From Aptenodytes patagonicus (Eukaryota > Chordata > Aves > Sphenisciformes > Spheniscidae), in contig NC_134960.1 of assembly GCF_965638725.1 (NCBI RefSeq), forward strand, positions 4,528,501-4,592,500: DNA of 64,000 bases, written 5' to 3'. The position numbers and the translations under genes are program-made. Position 1 is the first letter of the stretch. Each line of letters begins with the position of its first letter. The notes under the pieces are model-generated. The model was not told the origin of the DNA, did no database searches, and worked only from the letters and a program-made list of their open reading frames with translations. Positions 1 to 12,600 of the stretch are shown here, piece after piece.

Positions 1-2051
1 ATTAAATAGAATATTGAGAAGTTGAAAATCACACTTGGGGGGGGGAAGCAGCTGTTGCTCAACCACACTTTCAGAGGTAATATTACATTAATGTTCATAT
101 TTTAATGTTTTCCTCCTAACTGCAGAGACCATAAAATCTGCTCTCTCATCTTTCAGAGTGAGGACAATTTAATTTATAATACCAAGAAATGAAACGTAGA
201 GCAAAAGCATTGGGATGTGTGGGGAAGATGATCCTGGAAGGTGACAGCGAGCCATTATACACCCAGTTTCCATAGTGTGAAGCAACGACTTTATGACCAC
301 CTCTGACATTGACACTGAGCCTCTGGCTGTAGCCTGTGAAAATGTGAGAGTTAAACACCTTCTAGGATTACACTTGGCCAATCATGCCAAGGAACGTAGG
401 AGTGTAATGAAGTCAATGAAGTTTGGACAGGTCCTAATGGACAACATATGTGTTTCAAGCATGGGAGGCAGCCAACCGAACCCAACTGTCCCGTCTCCTA
501 AAGGAAAAACATTCACTAAGCAGATGAAGATTATTTTCTTTCATCTTCTGAATGTGGCGCTGTTACACTGTCTAGCGGTATCACTGGTCATGACCTGGTA
601 GCATCCCATTTTGCATTGGATCTGTGAGTCTTTAAGGTCTTGGGTCCTTTTGGAGCCCTGGAGAGGGGAGGGATGTGGCTGGTAGAAACCTTGGCTTTGG
701 TGTGATGCGCTTGAGGTGGAGGTGGGCAGTCCACAGGTAGGCAAATGAGATGATGTTATTTTCAGGGCACTGAATGACAATAACAAACACAAACTGTCTG
801 CCCACAAGATTTCCTCAAAGCGGGAACTGGCTGTGAGACACCAGAAAGCCCGGTTTCTGGCAGAAAGTGTTGTTTATAGAGGGCCAGTTTGGGGACATGG
901 ATTTGCTGCTTGTCCTCAGGTCTGTCCTGTATATATCCGCTTTTATTTTAATTAGATAATTGTTGGCTCTGGAAATGTTTCCTTCTAGTAATTACAGCTT
1001 TTGTTTGTTCCTCTGTCTCAAACATGTGGTGTGAGGGAGGCTTTATTGCTTCTTAAGAGCTTCCCTCTCATTACTGCATTTCTTCTCTCTGCCACTGTCT
1101 CCAGCAATCCCCTCTTAAAACACATCAGGTGCTCCTAAATCCCCTTAAATTGACTTGAGTGGTAGTTTGGTGAAGCAGACAAGGGTGGATTTGGATCTGG
1201 AAGACCTACTTCCCATGTCTGCTTGTTTTTTTTTCTGGGTGTTCTTGAAGAGCTGTCTTGGCCTCAATTTGCTTAAACCCTTTTAACAGGTAAGGCTGCT
1301 TATTTCTTTTAAACATTTTGAAGATCTCCAGCTACAGAATTTACTGGTTAATGACTTTCTGATGTCTGGATCTACAAAGGTGGTGGTATAGCTCCTTCTC
1401 TGTCGCTGCTCATTCAGATGTCAGGTAACGGCTGAGTGCTGTTACGGCTCTGAAAGCCCTTTTCCAGTATGATTTCCAGATATCTTTTTTCCAGACTCCA
1501 TGCTCTTTTGTTGCTGGTTAGACAAAGTTATCAGTGAGGGAAGATGGCAAGAGCTAGCTGACAGCTACTGCATAGAGCATTGCTGGAGATCCCAGGGGAG
1601 CAGCATTCCTCCTGGCTGTGCTCCCTGGGAAGTGAGTCTGGGCAGGTATTTATTTTAATGCCATCTAAAAAAATGCCTTTACAAACTGACAAGGTCTTCT
1701 GAAGCCTTGCTTCATTTTCATGGTGATGTGCAATTTAAAAATGGAGGGAACAGATTTTTATTGTGGAAGGTGATGCTCATAAGCAAATGCTGGCATGAAG
1801 GAACAAATGAATTCACGTTCAAGCAGAGAGTCGGGAGGTGATGCTTCGCGCTCTGCAGCCTGCGGTAACCACCCTGTGCATGACGCCAGGTGTCTGGCTA
1901 TTAAAGTATTGAGGTGATAGAAGGACAGAGTTCCTCCCATAAACAGCACTGACAAGACAAAAGACCCACTGGAGAAAGGAGCTAAATTTGGCTGTATATA
2001 GAGATGACTCACACAGAAATCTCATCCATTTGTAGGTTGTCTCCTGGATAG

Positions 2052-2120
2052 TGACTGGTCCAATTCCCCCTGGAGCCAGTGGAAACACTTACAGGGATTT
2101 CAGTGGGAGTTCAACTTGGC
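2052..2120. repeat. Possible ancient amniote repeat, copy A
   Basis: The segment contains 'ccagtggaaacacttacagg' and 'gatttcagtgggagttc'. This layout is shared with the copy at 21,092 and resembles an old repeat with near-palindromic 'gacttcaatggg' motifs common in turtle and crocodile DNA. I do not recall its name. Confidence 0.35.
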
Positions 2121-4658
2121 CGTAGGGAATATTTTTCCCTTTGTAGCTCTTTGGTTTTTGTTGAATTGTTTCTTCCAAGGCTGTGGAGCGTTAATCAGCA
2201 GCAGTGCAATGAGGCAGGCATGTAATGCTTAGAGCATCGTTGCTTCTGCTAACGATGAAACGCTGCTTTGAGCTGAAATCATGTCTGGGGAACTGGGAAA
2301 ACAGGGTTTGAAGCAGATGTTGGTGCGGTGCTGCCTGGAGTTTGCTGCGGAGAGATGTTTTGACGGGTGATTAAGCAACAGCATCTGCACATGTGTGCTG
2401 CTGATCAAAAGCTGTGGGGCTGGAGAGGGACCCGGACGGCACCAGGGAGGAAAGGTAAAAGGCTGGAACAGGCAACAAGTGGCAGTTCAGGGAACGATGG
2501 GGTGTTTTGAGGACACCAGGCAAGGCCAGGGGAGGAGCTGCCCTTTGCCCAAAAGGAGAAGACTAAGACTAAATAGCAAAAGACTTGAGTTTCCTAACGG
2601 AAGGGCAGGGAGTTGGCATAGGGCTGTCACGCTCACGGAGCAGCAGCCCCCCCGGTGACCCCCCTGCATGAGCAGCAAAACCAAGGGAGATCTGGGGGGC
2701 TTTCCTCCTCTGCCACGCAGCCGATCGTGGCCGGGACACCTCACTGCTGCTGTTTGCAGAATGACTCCCTGTGCCACACTACGAAACCCAGGGGCATGGC
2801 AGCTCCTCTGGAGCAGGAGAGCCAGGAGCGGCACACACAGCCCTCCCGAAAATACCCACCCCATGGCCAGCACAACGCAGCCCTGCACAATGGCACAGGG
2901 GACGGCTCCCTTCCAAGTTCAGCAGTTAAAGGAAATGATCATATCAAGAAAGGAAACCCCCTTAACATCAATACGAGAATTAATCTGCACATAATTCAGA
3001 CTGCTTGTGATTCTTACCTTGCAGCCATTGTTTCTAACTCGTGGAAAGGCTGCTTGCTTCGGGCCTCACCACTTACGCAAGGGAGCACAAGCTGTTTGCA
3101 AAGGCTGCGGGACAGTTTTGAGTTTGGAATTTTACCATATAATTATTAAGCATTTCAGTTGCCAGCACAAAGCTTATTAATAACCAGGTAGAGTTGCGCA
3201 TGGGGGTGACTACCACTTTTTTTGAGGTACCATTTAGGACTATCATTTTTATCATCATTGGAAATTGCTCCACAACAAAATTATTCAGCTATTTAAAAAA
3301 AAAAAAAACTGATTCATGGTGCATTCAGAGCATGTTTGAAGTGTGGTACAATCAGGTGTGGGCAAAAAAACCCAACAACTGATGGAATCTAGTTCAAAAC
3401 AGATGGGAATAATTTTCCCAAGTACGAGAAAGCCACCTAAACCCGCGGCTTAGGAGAGAAGCAGGCACTGAAGACATAGCAACGTGCGGGAGAGGACAAC
3501 GTGATGCAAGAACAGAGTAGCTCAGTGTGTTATCAGGTCTGCATGATGATGGGACGAAGTATTCGTGGTGGCTTTGGATGTTTGGTTTTTTTCTCAGTAA
3601 TACCTTTCCCACCAAAGTAAATAACAATATATGGACGTGTACGGTGAGTTGTGAACTAAATTTGGTTGGATTCTCCGTCTGAGCTGTCAGGGCAGGATGG
3701 TGCCTGTGCAGTGCCGGGCCCTGCTCATGCAATGAAGGATGAGAAGGAAAATGCAGCCACTGGGAATGGCTGGGGTGGAGAGGGCAGTCGGCGTTTTCAG
3801 ACAGCTCTGGTCAGCAGCAGCCCATGCTGCAGCACACAGCGAGGTGAGCAGAGGAAAGGGCTAGCAGGGGTTGGCAGGAGGCACCTGGAAACACAGAGAT
3901 CAGACTCCACAGAAAGGAAAAGAATGAAAAGTTAAAACACGAATGGAAAGAAGAGGCGGGAAGTGAAGAGGTAATTCGGAGCCATGTACAGTAGGAGTCT
4001 CCCCCCTCCGCGGGCACTGCTGGAGATGTGGTAGGGGACAGCCACAATCCAGCGGGTACAAGGGATGAACCTGCTTTAACAACAGAACTAAATTTTGACA
4101 CAGCCAAACCCCTTTCAAGCCTCAAAAATGCACTGGGTATCCTCAAAGTTCCTTAAATCAGCAAGATCTCACTGTCCAAAATGTAAGAGGTTTTCTCAAG
4201 GCTATAACTATGGCCTCATGGTTCAAACCCACCCCCCCCAAACCAACCCAAGTCAAGAGCTGAGTCCATCTGCTTCCAGCACAACACAACAGGAAAGTTC
4301 TTGTTCTTCATGTGGCTTAATTCCTAAGGTTTTAGTTTCTTTGCTCTGAAAACATAAACCATAAAACCCAAAAATGTTTTTAAAATAAATCCTTATGCCC
4401 ACATTCTTATTATAAAGCTACAAATTAATATTGTGCCCAGGGCTTAAGCACTTTCTGCCCAGGGAGCTGTTGTCTAACCATGCCAAGTCTTCCACCTGAA
4501 GTGCCTTAGGAGAGGCTGGAGAGCAGCGTTCCTGTCCTGCACTGACAGCACTAATCTCCAAGGCCTTCCCAGAGGTGGAAAAGTCCCCTGCCTCCCCCGC
4601 CTCCACCACTGCTCTTGGAGGTTGTTGACCTGAGAAAATCAGGGTTGGTTTTGTTTTG

Positions 4659-4677
4659 TTTTTTTTTTTTTTTTTTT
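4659..4677 (+). repeat. Poly-T tract
   Basis: Nineteen T follow TTGTTTTG. It may be the poly-A end of an old antisense retroposed sequence or simple low-complexity DNA; no element body is recognised. Confidence 0.8.
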
Positions 4678-4935
4678 AGTTCCTGCCCAGAAAAAAGAGT
4701 CTTTTTGGAAAGAGGAAGGAGCAGCCCTTGGCTCACTGCCTGCAGCCGGTCTCCCTGGGAGCAGGGAAAAGGATGCTCCTCGGGATGACAATAAAACATC
4801 TGATGCTGCCATAGCAAATGGGCAAGAAAGCTTAAGGCCTCTTTTATAAGGGTAGTTACACCGGGTTATGTTGTTATTATACCAAATTAAGGGCAGTCAC
4901 TCTGAATCGGTGCAGAGCCAGGCGCCTACATGCGA

Positions 4936-5439
4936 GGTGACTGTGTTCAGTTTTGGGCCCCTCACTACAAGAAGGACGTCGAGGTGCTGGAGCGTGTCCA
5001 GAGAAGGGCAACGAGGCTGGTGAGGGGTCTGGAGAACAAGTCTGATGAGGAGCGGCTGAGGGAACTGGGACTGTTCAGCCTGGAGAAAAGGAGGCTGAGG
5101 GGAGACCTCATCGCTCTCTACAACTCCCTGAAAGGAGGTTGTAGCGAGGTGGGGGTCGGTCTCTTCTCCCAAGTAACAAGCGATAGGATGAGAGGAAACG
5201 GCCTCAAGTTGCGCCAGGGGAGGTTTAGATTGGATGTAAGGAAAAATGTCTTTACTGAAAGAGTGGTGAAACATTGGACCAGGCTGCCCAGGGCAGTGGT
5301 TGAGTCCCCATCCCTGGAGGTATTTAAAAGACGTGTAGATGCGGCGCTTAGGGACATGGTTTAGTGGGCATGGTGGTGTTGGGTCGACGGTTGGACTCGA
5401 TGATCTTAGAGGTCTTTTCCAGCCTCAATGATTCTATGA
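4936..5439 (+). mobile_element. CR1 LINE, 5'-truncated 3' end, young copy
   Basis: The frame 4930-5364 stays open for 144 codons and encodes the C-terminal end of CR1 ORF2, with landmarks [20 protein letters not shown], the [17 protein letters not shown] block and the LP..VV..PSLEVFK block. It stops at TAG 5362-5364. A short CR1 3' UTR follows (GGTTGGACTCGATGATCTTA) and the copy ends in a single ATTCTATGA at 5431-5439. The open frame and close match to the bird consensus as I recall it suggest a fairly recent insertion. The 5' truncation near 4,936 is typical of CR1. Confidence 0.95.
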
Positions 5440-5640
5440 CGGAGCCCCCCTGCTGCTCCGGCCCCGAGGTCGCCGTCCCCGCCGCTGCAGCGCGGCTCCT
5501 CCTGCCCGGCTGCGGGCGAAGTGCCGGCAGCGCCGCCACCTTCAGGCGGAGCGCTGGCAGCGCTGCCCAGCGCAGCACCCGGCCACGCTCCGGGGACTGC
5601 TCAACATTGCTTCTGCAACGACGTGAGGGAGGTGGGGGGG
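5440..5640. promoter_or_regulatory. Small CpG-rich block next to the CR1
   Basis: About 200 bases immediately after the CR1 tail are very GC-rich with some 20 or more CpGs, unlike the surrounding DNA. It could be a small CpG island with promoter or enhancer activity, or a local GC-rich patch. No initiation motif is decisive. Confidence 0.4.
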
Positions 5641-8600
5641 CTTTTGAAACCGATTTCTGTAAAAAATCGGTGATGCGGGTTGGAGCTCCAGCCTGGATGG
5701 AGGCGCCGGGTGGTGCTGGGGCTGGAAGGAAACCTCTGCGCTTTAACCAGCTCCAGAGAAAGGGTTTTAAGGTGTTACTCGATCCTGGTGCTGCCCGATA
5801 GCATCATACATGCTGCGACAGAGCAGTGAGTCCAGTGCCTTTCCAAGGAAGCCATCTGGAAACCGGGGTTAATCGCAGGCTTCTGCTCATAAATGTTCGT
5901 CTGTGTTTACTTGCCCCTAAACCTCTTCTCCAAATAGTGTCAGCAATTAAAATCCATCACAGCATTTCTGCTCCAAAGCCGCTCTTGCAAATCCAGGCTA
6001 ACATGAAAAAGCAATGCAATATTAACGGGAGGCCGTGGCTGCTGCCGGGCGACCCGTCCTCCCCGCGTTACGTGACCCGCTGGGTGTTGTTTGTGAGGCT
6101 GGTTGAGGTTCACTGCAGGTGTGTGCTGGCACAAACTGCCTCTCGGGCAGCTCCGTATCCTCTCCTTGTTGTTTTTGCTGCTCTCCTGGGGATTTTGGGA
6201 GGCAATCTAACCTCTAATCCAATTGGTTATTGGAGCTTATTTATACTCGGAGTCATGCTAGAGAGAAATAAAAATCTCCCAGCAGAGTGGCCGCAGCTCA
6301 GAACTGCTTCCTTGGCAGGTTCCTCCTGCCCCCGGGCCCCGCGCCAGCTGAGGATCCTATTAGGAGAGGGAGGAGGAAATCGTTCAGCCTTAAATAGCCG
6401 CTCTGATAAAGTCCACTTGGTCCATGCAGCCTTAGATCTGCCCACGGAAGAGTTAATTGTGCGTGGCTCCTCGGCTTTGGGCATGATGGGTGCTCTGCCT
6501 CTCCTCTGAGGTGTGGATAGGGAGAACCCACCATGGAATGGTTTTTACTGGGAGACGGGGAATCCAGTTTCTCAAACACTTTTATGAAAATGTACTGATT
6601 CAATTTCACTCTGATCGGGAAATCTCAAAATCAGAAGGAAATAAATTAAATTCCTACACAAATGTTAGTGTGGGGGATGAAAGGTTCCCCCCCTCCTTGG
6701 ATTTAAGCTGCAAATTCAAGTGTCTGGTCTAAATCAGGTGGAAATGGAACGTGATTCCCACTGAATGGTTATCGGATCTCGGGCCGTCTGATGGCGTGGC
6801 ACAAGGACCATGCACACGACACACCACGCATGTGTCTCTTGTTCGACATTTGGGATGGATGGAGAAAGGCAGAAGTTGTCGACATGCTGAAGTCCCCACG
6901 CTCTGGCGGTGGGGACGTGGTGGCTCCTGGTCAGCTTTGACAAGAAGTGAGGCCAAAAGCACCTTGTCATTCCTGCACCTCCTTCCTCACATGCACCGGC
7001 GGCAGCTGCTGCCGGACCAAGGAGGATGTGTCGTTTCCTTGAAAATGAGAACAGGGCTTTGCTCTCCTGGGAGCTCGGTAGTTGTATCCCGAGATATTCA
7101 TCCGAGCCTGGGCTCAAAGCAAGGGCTGCAGCTCCTCGCCATCACTGTGCAGGGATTTGACTTCAGCAAACAGTCTAATTTCACGGTAGCCGTGATGGCC
7201 ACATGCCGAGGGGGCACACCCACGTGTGGGGCTGCCCTCCTTCCTTCCCCTGTGCCCTTGGGAGATGGGGTGCTGCCTGCATTAGCCTCCCACCCCCTGC
7301 CCAGCAGATCCAGGCCACTTCTCCGAAAGAGCTGAACCCAGGAGTTGACCCAGGGAGACCTAAGTGTTGACCCAGAGAGAAACAGATGGGCAATGCAGCC
7401 CGAGAGCTGCCTCTGCCCGGCCCATGGCTCGCCCTGGGGCAGAAGCCTGCCCAGAAGAACGGTTAGAGCCTGGTTTCCTCAGCTCTGAGCAAGAGGTCCC
7501 TCTGGTGGGGATCTCTGCTCAAAACCAAGCCCAAAGCAGCACTTGGACCTCCGGACGGTCTGACCAGCAGCTCCCTGCACCCCTGGACCTGCTCCCTCCA
7601 GGCAGTGTTGGAAACCAACAGGTTTGTCCACCTGACCCCACTGCAAGCCGGGGAAGCCCCTGCTTTGGGGCTGATTTCTGACACTCCTCTTTGCTCGCTG
7701 CCCCTCCTCACTAACCCTTCCTTGCCAGGCACTTTGGCTGCACGCTGGCCAGCGGCCTTGGCTTTATCGCACCACACCACCCTGCTTTTGCAAACACGCC
7801 GGGGGATTTGCCCAGCGTGCAGCCAAGGACCCCTGCCAGGGCTGCCCGGGCAGGGCCGGCAGATAAGCACCGAGTGAGGGGATCCAGGCTTTGCTCTCGT
7901 GTACGAGGGCGGTGGGGGCTGGCAGCATCTCCTTCCCTTGCAGCACAGGAGGGCTGCCCAAGGACCGTGCTTGCAGCCGGGGCTCTGCAAGGCTGCAGGG
8001 TCAAAGCAGCGGTGCATGCCCCGCTCCTCTCTAATTGCAGTTTCCTTATTGCAAAAATAACCCAGGAGGAAAACCAGGACACCTGGCTTATTTTCCAGGA
8101 AGAAAAGAAGAAAACCGCCAGGGACAAGAGTTTGCTTTACACTTTGAAGAAGCAATTGCTGATAGCACAGCAAACTATCTCATTACAGAGGTCAGCGGGG
8201 AAGTTTTTCTCTGTGCTCGCTGGGGGAGGGAGAAATCACCTCTCCCCGGCTTCAGACGCGTTGTGTGTCGAGCCTTGAGTGTCGTGGCTTGCCTCACTTT
8301 GTTTATGATTTCTGTGATGTCCCCACCCTGCGTCCAAGGGCTTGGCAGCCTTGGGGAGGGAAGGCAGCCGCAGGCAGTGGGGTGGGAATGCTGCGGGACA
8401 ATGCAGGCGCAGGGTATCCAAGTGCTCGCACTGGGCCAAGGTCAGCTATTGTTCCAGGGATTATAAATAGCTGTGCTGGTAATAACGCAAAACTGAGCCT
8501 TGAAATAAAAGCTTCGTTTCTTCTTTAGCTGTGAGGTGAGGAAAGTGGAACAAGTTACAAGGCAGTGGCAGGGTGAGAAAGGAGCTTCTCCAGGAACGCC

Positions 8601-9494
8601 CCACCCGCAGATCAGATCTATAAAACGTGGTTATAAAGTTATGCCTGAATTTCCTGCTTGTGCCAATAATGAGGATTTTATTTTTTTTCCGGCAAACGAC
8701 AACAGGTAAATCTGCTCTGAGGAAAGGTGTAAAATAACAAGTGTGTTTTCCCCTTTTATAAATAAATGTGACATTTGTACCTGAGTGTATGTGGCAAAGC
8801 CAAAACAGGCTTTAAATTATAGAAGTGGGAGACAAAAAACTACTTATTATATAATGCTCCTGCAAAATCAGGTTTAGAATAATAAAACTGAAGTTTCTGC
8901 CTGAAAAATTTTCAGATTGAAGAACTGGGTAGTGATTCATTCATTTATTTATTTATTTTCAATAGTATGGTCAAAACCTAGCAAAACCCAAATCCTCATC
9001 GTATTCATCCTTTGGGTGAAAGTATCGGGTTTGTCGCTTTGGTGAGGGACTGGCTGCGTCAGGGCTGGGAGTGCTCCGCAGGGCGACTGTCTTCTGCAGC
9101 GCAAGTTCAAGGACAGCCTGGGTTGTTAAAAGTGAAAACAGTTCTTGTTCAGCGGCTCCCGGTGCTGACTCGCAGCCTATTTGGCGTGGTCTGTGGTTGC
9201 AACCTCATTCCGACTGACCTTGGTTAAAGGGTTAATCCCTCACTAAATCTTTATGTGATACTGTCTGACTCTGGACTTTCCACATTGCTGTCCAACACGA
9301 CAGGGTGGCTTTGGGACACTGGAGGAGCAGGATACCCACTTTTTATTAGTAGGGTTCTCCTTTCAAAGGAGAGGCAGATGATAGCAAACTGACATCAAGA
9401 GACTTTCAATCCATGTTGCGTCTGCTCTGCAGCCAGAGGACGTCAGCCTCTCAGGAGTACTATAGAGAGAAGGCACAATCCGACAGGTAGGATG
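5641..9494. other. GC-leaning non-coding DNA
   Basis: GC content is above that of the rest of the upstream region, which produces long chance frames (227 aa at 5826-6509 and 236 aa antisense at 7463-8173) without recognisable domains. A cluster of CCAAT motifs and a TATA-like element lie at 6,219-6,245, and TATAAATAG occurs near 8,462. Confidence 0.55.
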
Positions 9495-9690
9495 CTGTCT
9501 GGACCACGGGAAACCTGGGTTCAATTGCAGGCTCATCATGGGACTTATGGCAAGATACTTGGTCTCTCTGATGCACGCATCCTGAAATTAATTTAATTGA
9601 AACAAAAAAAGTTGTGAATCTAGTCCCCCCACTCCAAGCCTCGTTTCTCCATCTGGGAATTTCACTTGAAGATAATTATCACCCTAAACC
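9495..9690 (+). mobile_element. MIR/CORE-SINE relic
   Basis: The tRNA-derived head shows a B-box-like GGTTCAATTGC (9518-9528). It is followed by a 'gacttatggcaagatactt' segment, 'ggtctctctgatgc', then 'cctcgtttctccatctggga' (9639-9658) and 'gataattatc'. This is the order of landmarks in MIR elements. About 55 extra bases (near 9,580-9,636) split the middle. Confidence 0.7.
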
Positions 9691-12600
9691 CCATCCATGC
9701 TTTATAAATCCTCTATGTTTTGAAGCAGAAAGAGACCACGGATTAATTTTCATTTAGGTAAAGGGGGGAGTGTGTGTGTGCATGCAGATCCTAAACTGGC
9801 TGAGAAAAGGTAGCTTCAAAGAAGCTGCATAAAATCAATGTCTATTGTTGGGACAGTGTGAAGTAGTTTCAGACCTTCTCAGAGCCTTTATCCACGTTCA
9901 TTGTGCAGTTGTATTTCTTCTAATAAAGCATGTATTATTTCTAGAAATTGACTGAAAACCTGGACCTGCATCTCAGGCCCTTTTTGTGAGCCAGAAGCTA
10001 TCACAGGTATTTAATTGCTTGCGCTTGTTTAACTGGGTTGCGGAGAGATAAGATGAGATGAGATGGTCTGTGCCATTTAGCGATGACACTGCTGTGATCA
10101 TGTGTGCAACCAAATGGAAAGCTGTGCGCTTAGGCTTCAAAACTCTGATTGCAAGAAAAGTGCTCTGAAAGCTTTGATTGTATTAATTACAGCATTACTG
10201 CACCTTATAGCTTCGGTGCATGTGTTAGTTTATATCTTGTCTTCCTCCATCTTGCAAGCCCAGAAGAGATATAATTACAGCACATCTTTCCTTTTTAAGT
10301 TTCCTGCTGGGATATTTTCTGCTTGAAATCAATGCCTGCCAGTGTGCCTGTGAAATTTCCTGAGGAAGTAGTTTAAATGGCGCTGTAAAAACCAGGACTG
10401 ATTTAGTAAGCAGGAGCAATCCAACATTGTTTCCAGAAACCCATAGCACCGAGGGAAATGGAGGGCAGAGGGGCTGGGGAGCTCATGCTCATCGGCTGCT
10501 GGTTGCAGTGCTCTGCAAATACCTGCATGGGAATGAAGATACGTGGGGAAAAAGGGACACGGATACTGAGCGATGCAGATACAGGACATGAGGAAGGATT
10601 GTCGTCTTCAGTGTCAAACAGGAAGGTCTAATGAAACAAGGGAAATAGCATTATTGCTTCAAACTGCTCTACTTACAGAAGGCGTCCTCGTCTCACGTTA
10701 GCACAATCTAGTCACGTTATGGGAAATAGCAGAATAACCCCCTTTTTATCTCTTCCAACTGCCTCCGTTGTCTTATGTTAGGATGCACCCAGGCCAATAG
10801 CGAGGATCTGTTTGCAATCCTGACCTTTGCTGCCACGCGCTTGGCACCAGCAGCAAGTGAGAGAGTGAGCACTGGCCAGCTGGGAGAGCTCCCCAATGCT
10901 GCTTTCCATAGAGAACGCGAAGCCAAGCAATACAGATCTGTTTCCTACTCTCTTATCATCCTTCTCTTGCTGTTATGTGCCCAGAAGCATTTCTGCAGAG
11001 GATGTCCCTTTGGGAGAGCCTGGGGACGACACTGGTTTTTGCAGGCTCACAAACAGCATTTCTGGTGGGAGGACAGACTGCATCCAGGAGCGGTGCCAGG
11101 CTCGGGGAGGAGGGGATAGAGATTGCCCCACTTTAAATGTCTTGCACAGGTCCTGGGATGCCGCCCTGGGGATGTCGGACTGGAGTCAGTGGTCTGGAAG
11201 GCCCCTGCCAGATGCGGCTGCGACGGGCGGCTTCGTGCAATCCCTTTCCTAAGCACTCAAGCTGCTGTGATAAGAGCATCTTGGTGGTTTTGCGGTCCGC
11301 TGGCAGGCCTTCCACAGCCTCCTAAACATTGGAGCAATTTTCTATGTTCCAGCGAAAATACATTGATAGGCGACTTGCAGCTATTCCTTTTTCACTGTGA
11401 GAGGTAGAGGCAATTTCTCTGCTCTATTTCTGTCCAAGATCATGTCTTTAGAGAGAAGAATATGGCGGGGATGTGCTGTCCACAGTGTTAGAAGTGTTCC
11501 ACTACAGAGAAGCAGTGTTGGCATAGAAATGCCAGGAACTAAACGTAGAGGGGTTTACTTAGGTGAATCCCCGCTGTTGTTGAAGGTGTTATCGTTGCTG
11601 GGTGTGAGCATTTGCACCCTGCTGCGATGCTACTGAAGGAGCTGGTGCTCGAGGTGGAAGCTGAGAGCAAAGGGCCAGCTTCTCGGCTGGACCTGGGCTC
11701 TCACTTCTACAGTTATGGATATGTTTTACATCAGTTCGCCATCAGATGGAGCAGTTTTGGAAGCAAAGACAAGAATTGTTTCCCTTCCACCCTGCCTGAG
11801 CCCAGGACCCGGGCAGTGTTGTTAGAGCACCCTGCTCCCAGCATCAGTGAATCTTCATTTATTTGTCTGTGCACCTTTATCTGCAGGGTAAAATAATCCG
11901 TTCACAAATAACTGCCAATAGTTTGGTAGCCCTGGCACTCTCTTGGGAAGTGGAAGATGTGGCTTTCAGTTTCTTCATGCAAAAAAAAATGGAATTTGGC
12001 CTGGACCTCTGGCCACACCACTGTGTGAGTGTGGGGAAACCGGGGAGATGCTGCGCTGGGGCCATGGGAACTGCAACAATTCGGGCCACATGCAGAAGTT
12101 TAATTAAATGCTTGGTCATGCTTCAGGTGAGGTGTTAAAGCGCTTCCCCGGGTGAGCAAGCAGGGCAGTAAGGGTTTTCAGGGTCGCAGCCTGGGTCTGA
12201 AGTGCACAAAATGGGAGCGGAGCGGAGTACGGGTCAGATGGACTCAAGGATGTCCCTGGCATGTTGGGAGAGTCAGCCAAGTCTCCTGCCCCATGCTTCA
12301 AACACAGACCTGTCCTGTCTCACCAGTGACATTGCCCCGGTTTTGGTTTCTGGGGACGTTTGTTCAATCGAGCCAGTCTGCGCTGCTTTGCTACAAAAGG
12401 CCACAACAGCAATAATCAGCTGCTTAGGGCACATATTTGAGCTGTGCTCCAGGAACTCACCTATTTATTAGTATTTACTTTGACACTGCAAGAGTAGTAC
12501 GTAAGTAAGTACCTCTATATTTAGGCATTGGTACATAAAGGGAAGTTCGCTGGAATGGGGCATCTGAACTGCGGTGAAGCACACAGCAAGTGGGGGATAA

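Larger units (their letters stand above)
1..4935. other. Non-coding upstream DNA
   Basis: No protein or RNA gene is recognised. Small open frames (for example 102 aa at 293-601 and 164 aa at 2655-3149) have no familiar motif. A very weak MIR-like run may lie at about 1,150-1,300. By vertebrate synteny TGFBI should lie further left, but no fasciclin-domain coding sequence is visible here. Confidence 0.6.

Noticed and set aside
1150..1300. Weak MIR-like order of motifs ('gcctcaatttgc')
   Set aside because: Matches are too few and the tRNA-like head is not convincing.
2655..3149. 164-aa open frame
   Set aside because: No known domain and several overlapping frames; no evidence of a gene.
5364..5801. 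145-aa frame running from the CR1 tail into the CpG-rich block
   Set aside because: It starts in CR1 3' UTR and continues through GC-rich DNA without any motif.
5826..6509. 227-aa open frame downstream of the CpG-rich block
   Set aside because: No motif, no splice or promoter support, and composition typical of chance frames.
7463..8173. 236-aa antisense open frame
   Set aside because: It lies in GC-rich DNA with many overlapping frames on both strands, has no recognisable domain, and looks low-complexity.
8462..8470. TATAAATAG as a promoter
   Set aside because: A single TATA-like motif with no other promoter sign or downstream gene.
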